Shown in pieces: positions 63,716 through 64,000 of a DNA stretch of 64,000 nt (within the stretch, counting starts at the first letter, position 1; each line of letters opens with the position of its first letter). Where the stretch lies: positions 1 to 64,000 of the forward strand of contig JANJWP010000005.1 of the NCBI GenBank assembly GCA_024709505.1. Reading direction: 5' to 3'. Under the pieces are notes generated by a model. The model was not told the origin of the DNA and searched no databases. It saw only the letters and a program-made list of their open reading frames with translations. The translations under genes were made by a program, and so were the position numbers. Source of the DNA: Candidatus Altimarinota bacterium (lineage in GTDB: Bacteria; Patescibacteriota; Gracilibacteria; BD1-5; UBA2023).

Positions 63716-64000
63716 TTAACTTCCGAGCACCTGCAGCACCTCTTCGAGGCTCACTTCCCCCAAAACGGCCTTTAGGAGCGCGTCGTCCCCCATGGTTACC
63801 ATTCCGTCGCCTATCGCCTGAATTTCGAGCTGGGTCTTCGATGCCCGGGCAAGCACGAGCTTTTCGAGATTTTCGGTCATTTCAAGGACTTCGAAAAATC
63901 CGGTCCGTCCCTTGTGGCCTTTGTGTCCGCATTTTTCGCATCCGTCTGGATTTGCCCGGTACAACACGAAGTTTTCCTTGTCGCTCATGTATTTTCCAAT
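63716..64000 (-). CDS. C-terminal end of a second PilB/GspE-type ATPase (cut by window edge)
   Basis: The frame is open to the window edge; only the last 94 codons are visible. FVLYRANPDGCEKCGHKGHKGRTGFFEVLEMTENLEKLV is the second half of the zinc-binding site and C-terminal domain of GspE/PilB ATPases, and the end SLEEVLQVLG is the usual terminus. It differs clearly from the pilB at 46594, so the genome has at least two such ATPases. The ATG at 63988 is internal. Confidence 0.88.
   Translation of the reverse strand: MGKYMSDKENFVLYRANPDGCEKCGHKGHKGRTGFFEVLEMTENLEKLVLARASKTQLEIQAIGDGMVTMGDDALLKAVLGEVSLEEVLQVLGS

Overview
Organism. The window reads as a Candidate Phyla Radiation bacterium that decodes UGA as glycine (translation table 25, known from Gracilibacteria and Absconditabacteria/SR1). 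About 25 genes that look broken into pieces in the supplied ORF track become single full-length proteins when in-frame TGA is read as Gly. Many of the TGAs sit at invariant glycines (RNase HII DEAGRGPWFGP, phosphoglucose isomerase GGRYS, SanA VSGDNS, MTH1-like KKRGFG, GGDEF SAGVA). Real stops are TAA or TAG. I count about 62 in-frame UGA codons. The sequence is GC-rich by eye, unlike the AT-rich genomes usually linked to this code. All CDS coordinates below were re-built by hand with UGA = Gly, so many differ from the ORF track.

Layout. 1-8.9 kb: accessory-looking segment with the 3' part of an hsdR restriction subunit, several unrecognised proteins (including two paralogous small membrane proteins) and a DsbA-like thiol oxidoreductase. 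9-14.6 kb: ABC-F ATPase, a ~140-nt compound hairpin, GIY-YIG protein, DEAD-box helicase, and a two-gene unit ending in a putative cysteine peptidase. 14.6-18.7 kb: SanA-like protein, barstar-like inhibitor, phosphoglucose isomerase, Nudix hydrolase, O-antigen-ligase-like protein. 18.7-22.8 kb: FecR/thrombospondin-3 protein divergent from a CHASE2 class III nucleotide cyclase, then a YjjX-type NTPase. 23.7-28.3 kb: T-box leader, CYTH phosphohydrolase and an isoleucyl-tRNA synthetase carrying an inserted histidine-phosphatase domain. 28.3-36.7 kb (mainly minus): laccase-domain protein, the secA-lepB-HD-truB operon, trigger factor. 37-41.4 kb: ftsA-ftsZ and an LTA-synthase-like enzyme. 41.5-49 kb: exonuclease-DinG helicase and a type IV pilus assembly operon. 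49-54.9 kb: dnaA-rsmI, rplS, three small genes, and an RNase HII-QueH fusion. 55-64 kb: PAS-GGDEF cyclase, zinc-ribbon protein, T-box-glyS, tRNA-Asn, HU, an RsbW-like ATPase, obg, rpmG, small unknown genes, and the tail of a second PilB-type ATPase.

How it works together. Most of the window is housekeeping (translation, secretion, division, replication initiation) mixed with envelope and surface functions (pilus, O-antigen ligase, LTA-type transferase, FecR protein) and signalling (cyclic nucleotide, c-di-GMP, anti-sigma-like kinase). Promoters follow a regular -35/-10 pattern with 16-17 bp spacers and rho-independent terminators are common. Shine-Dalgarno sequences are visible at only a few, mostly unrecognised, genes; several other starts lie 6-8 nt after a -10 box and are probably leaderless. 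Two aminoacyl-tRNA synthetases (Ile, Gly) have T-box leaders whose UGGN bulges match the expected discriminator bases.
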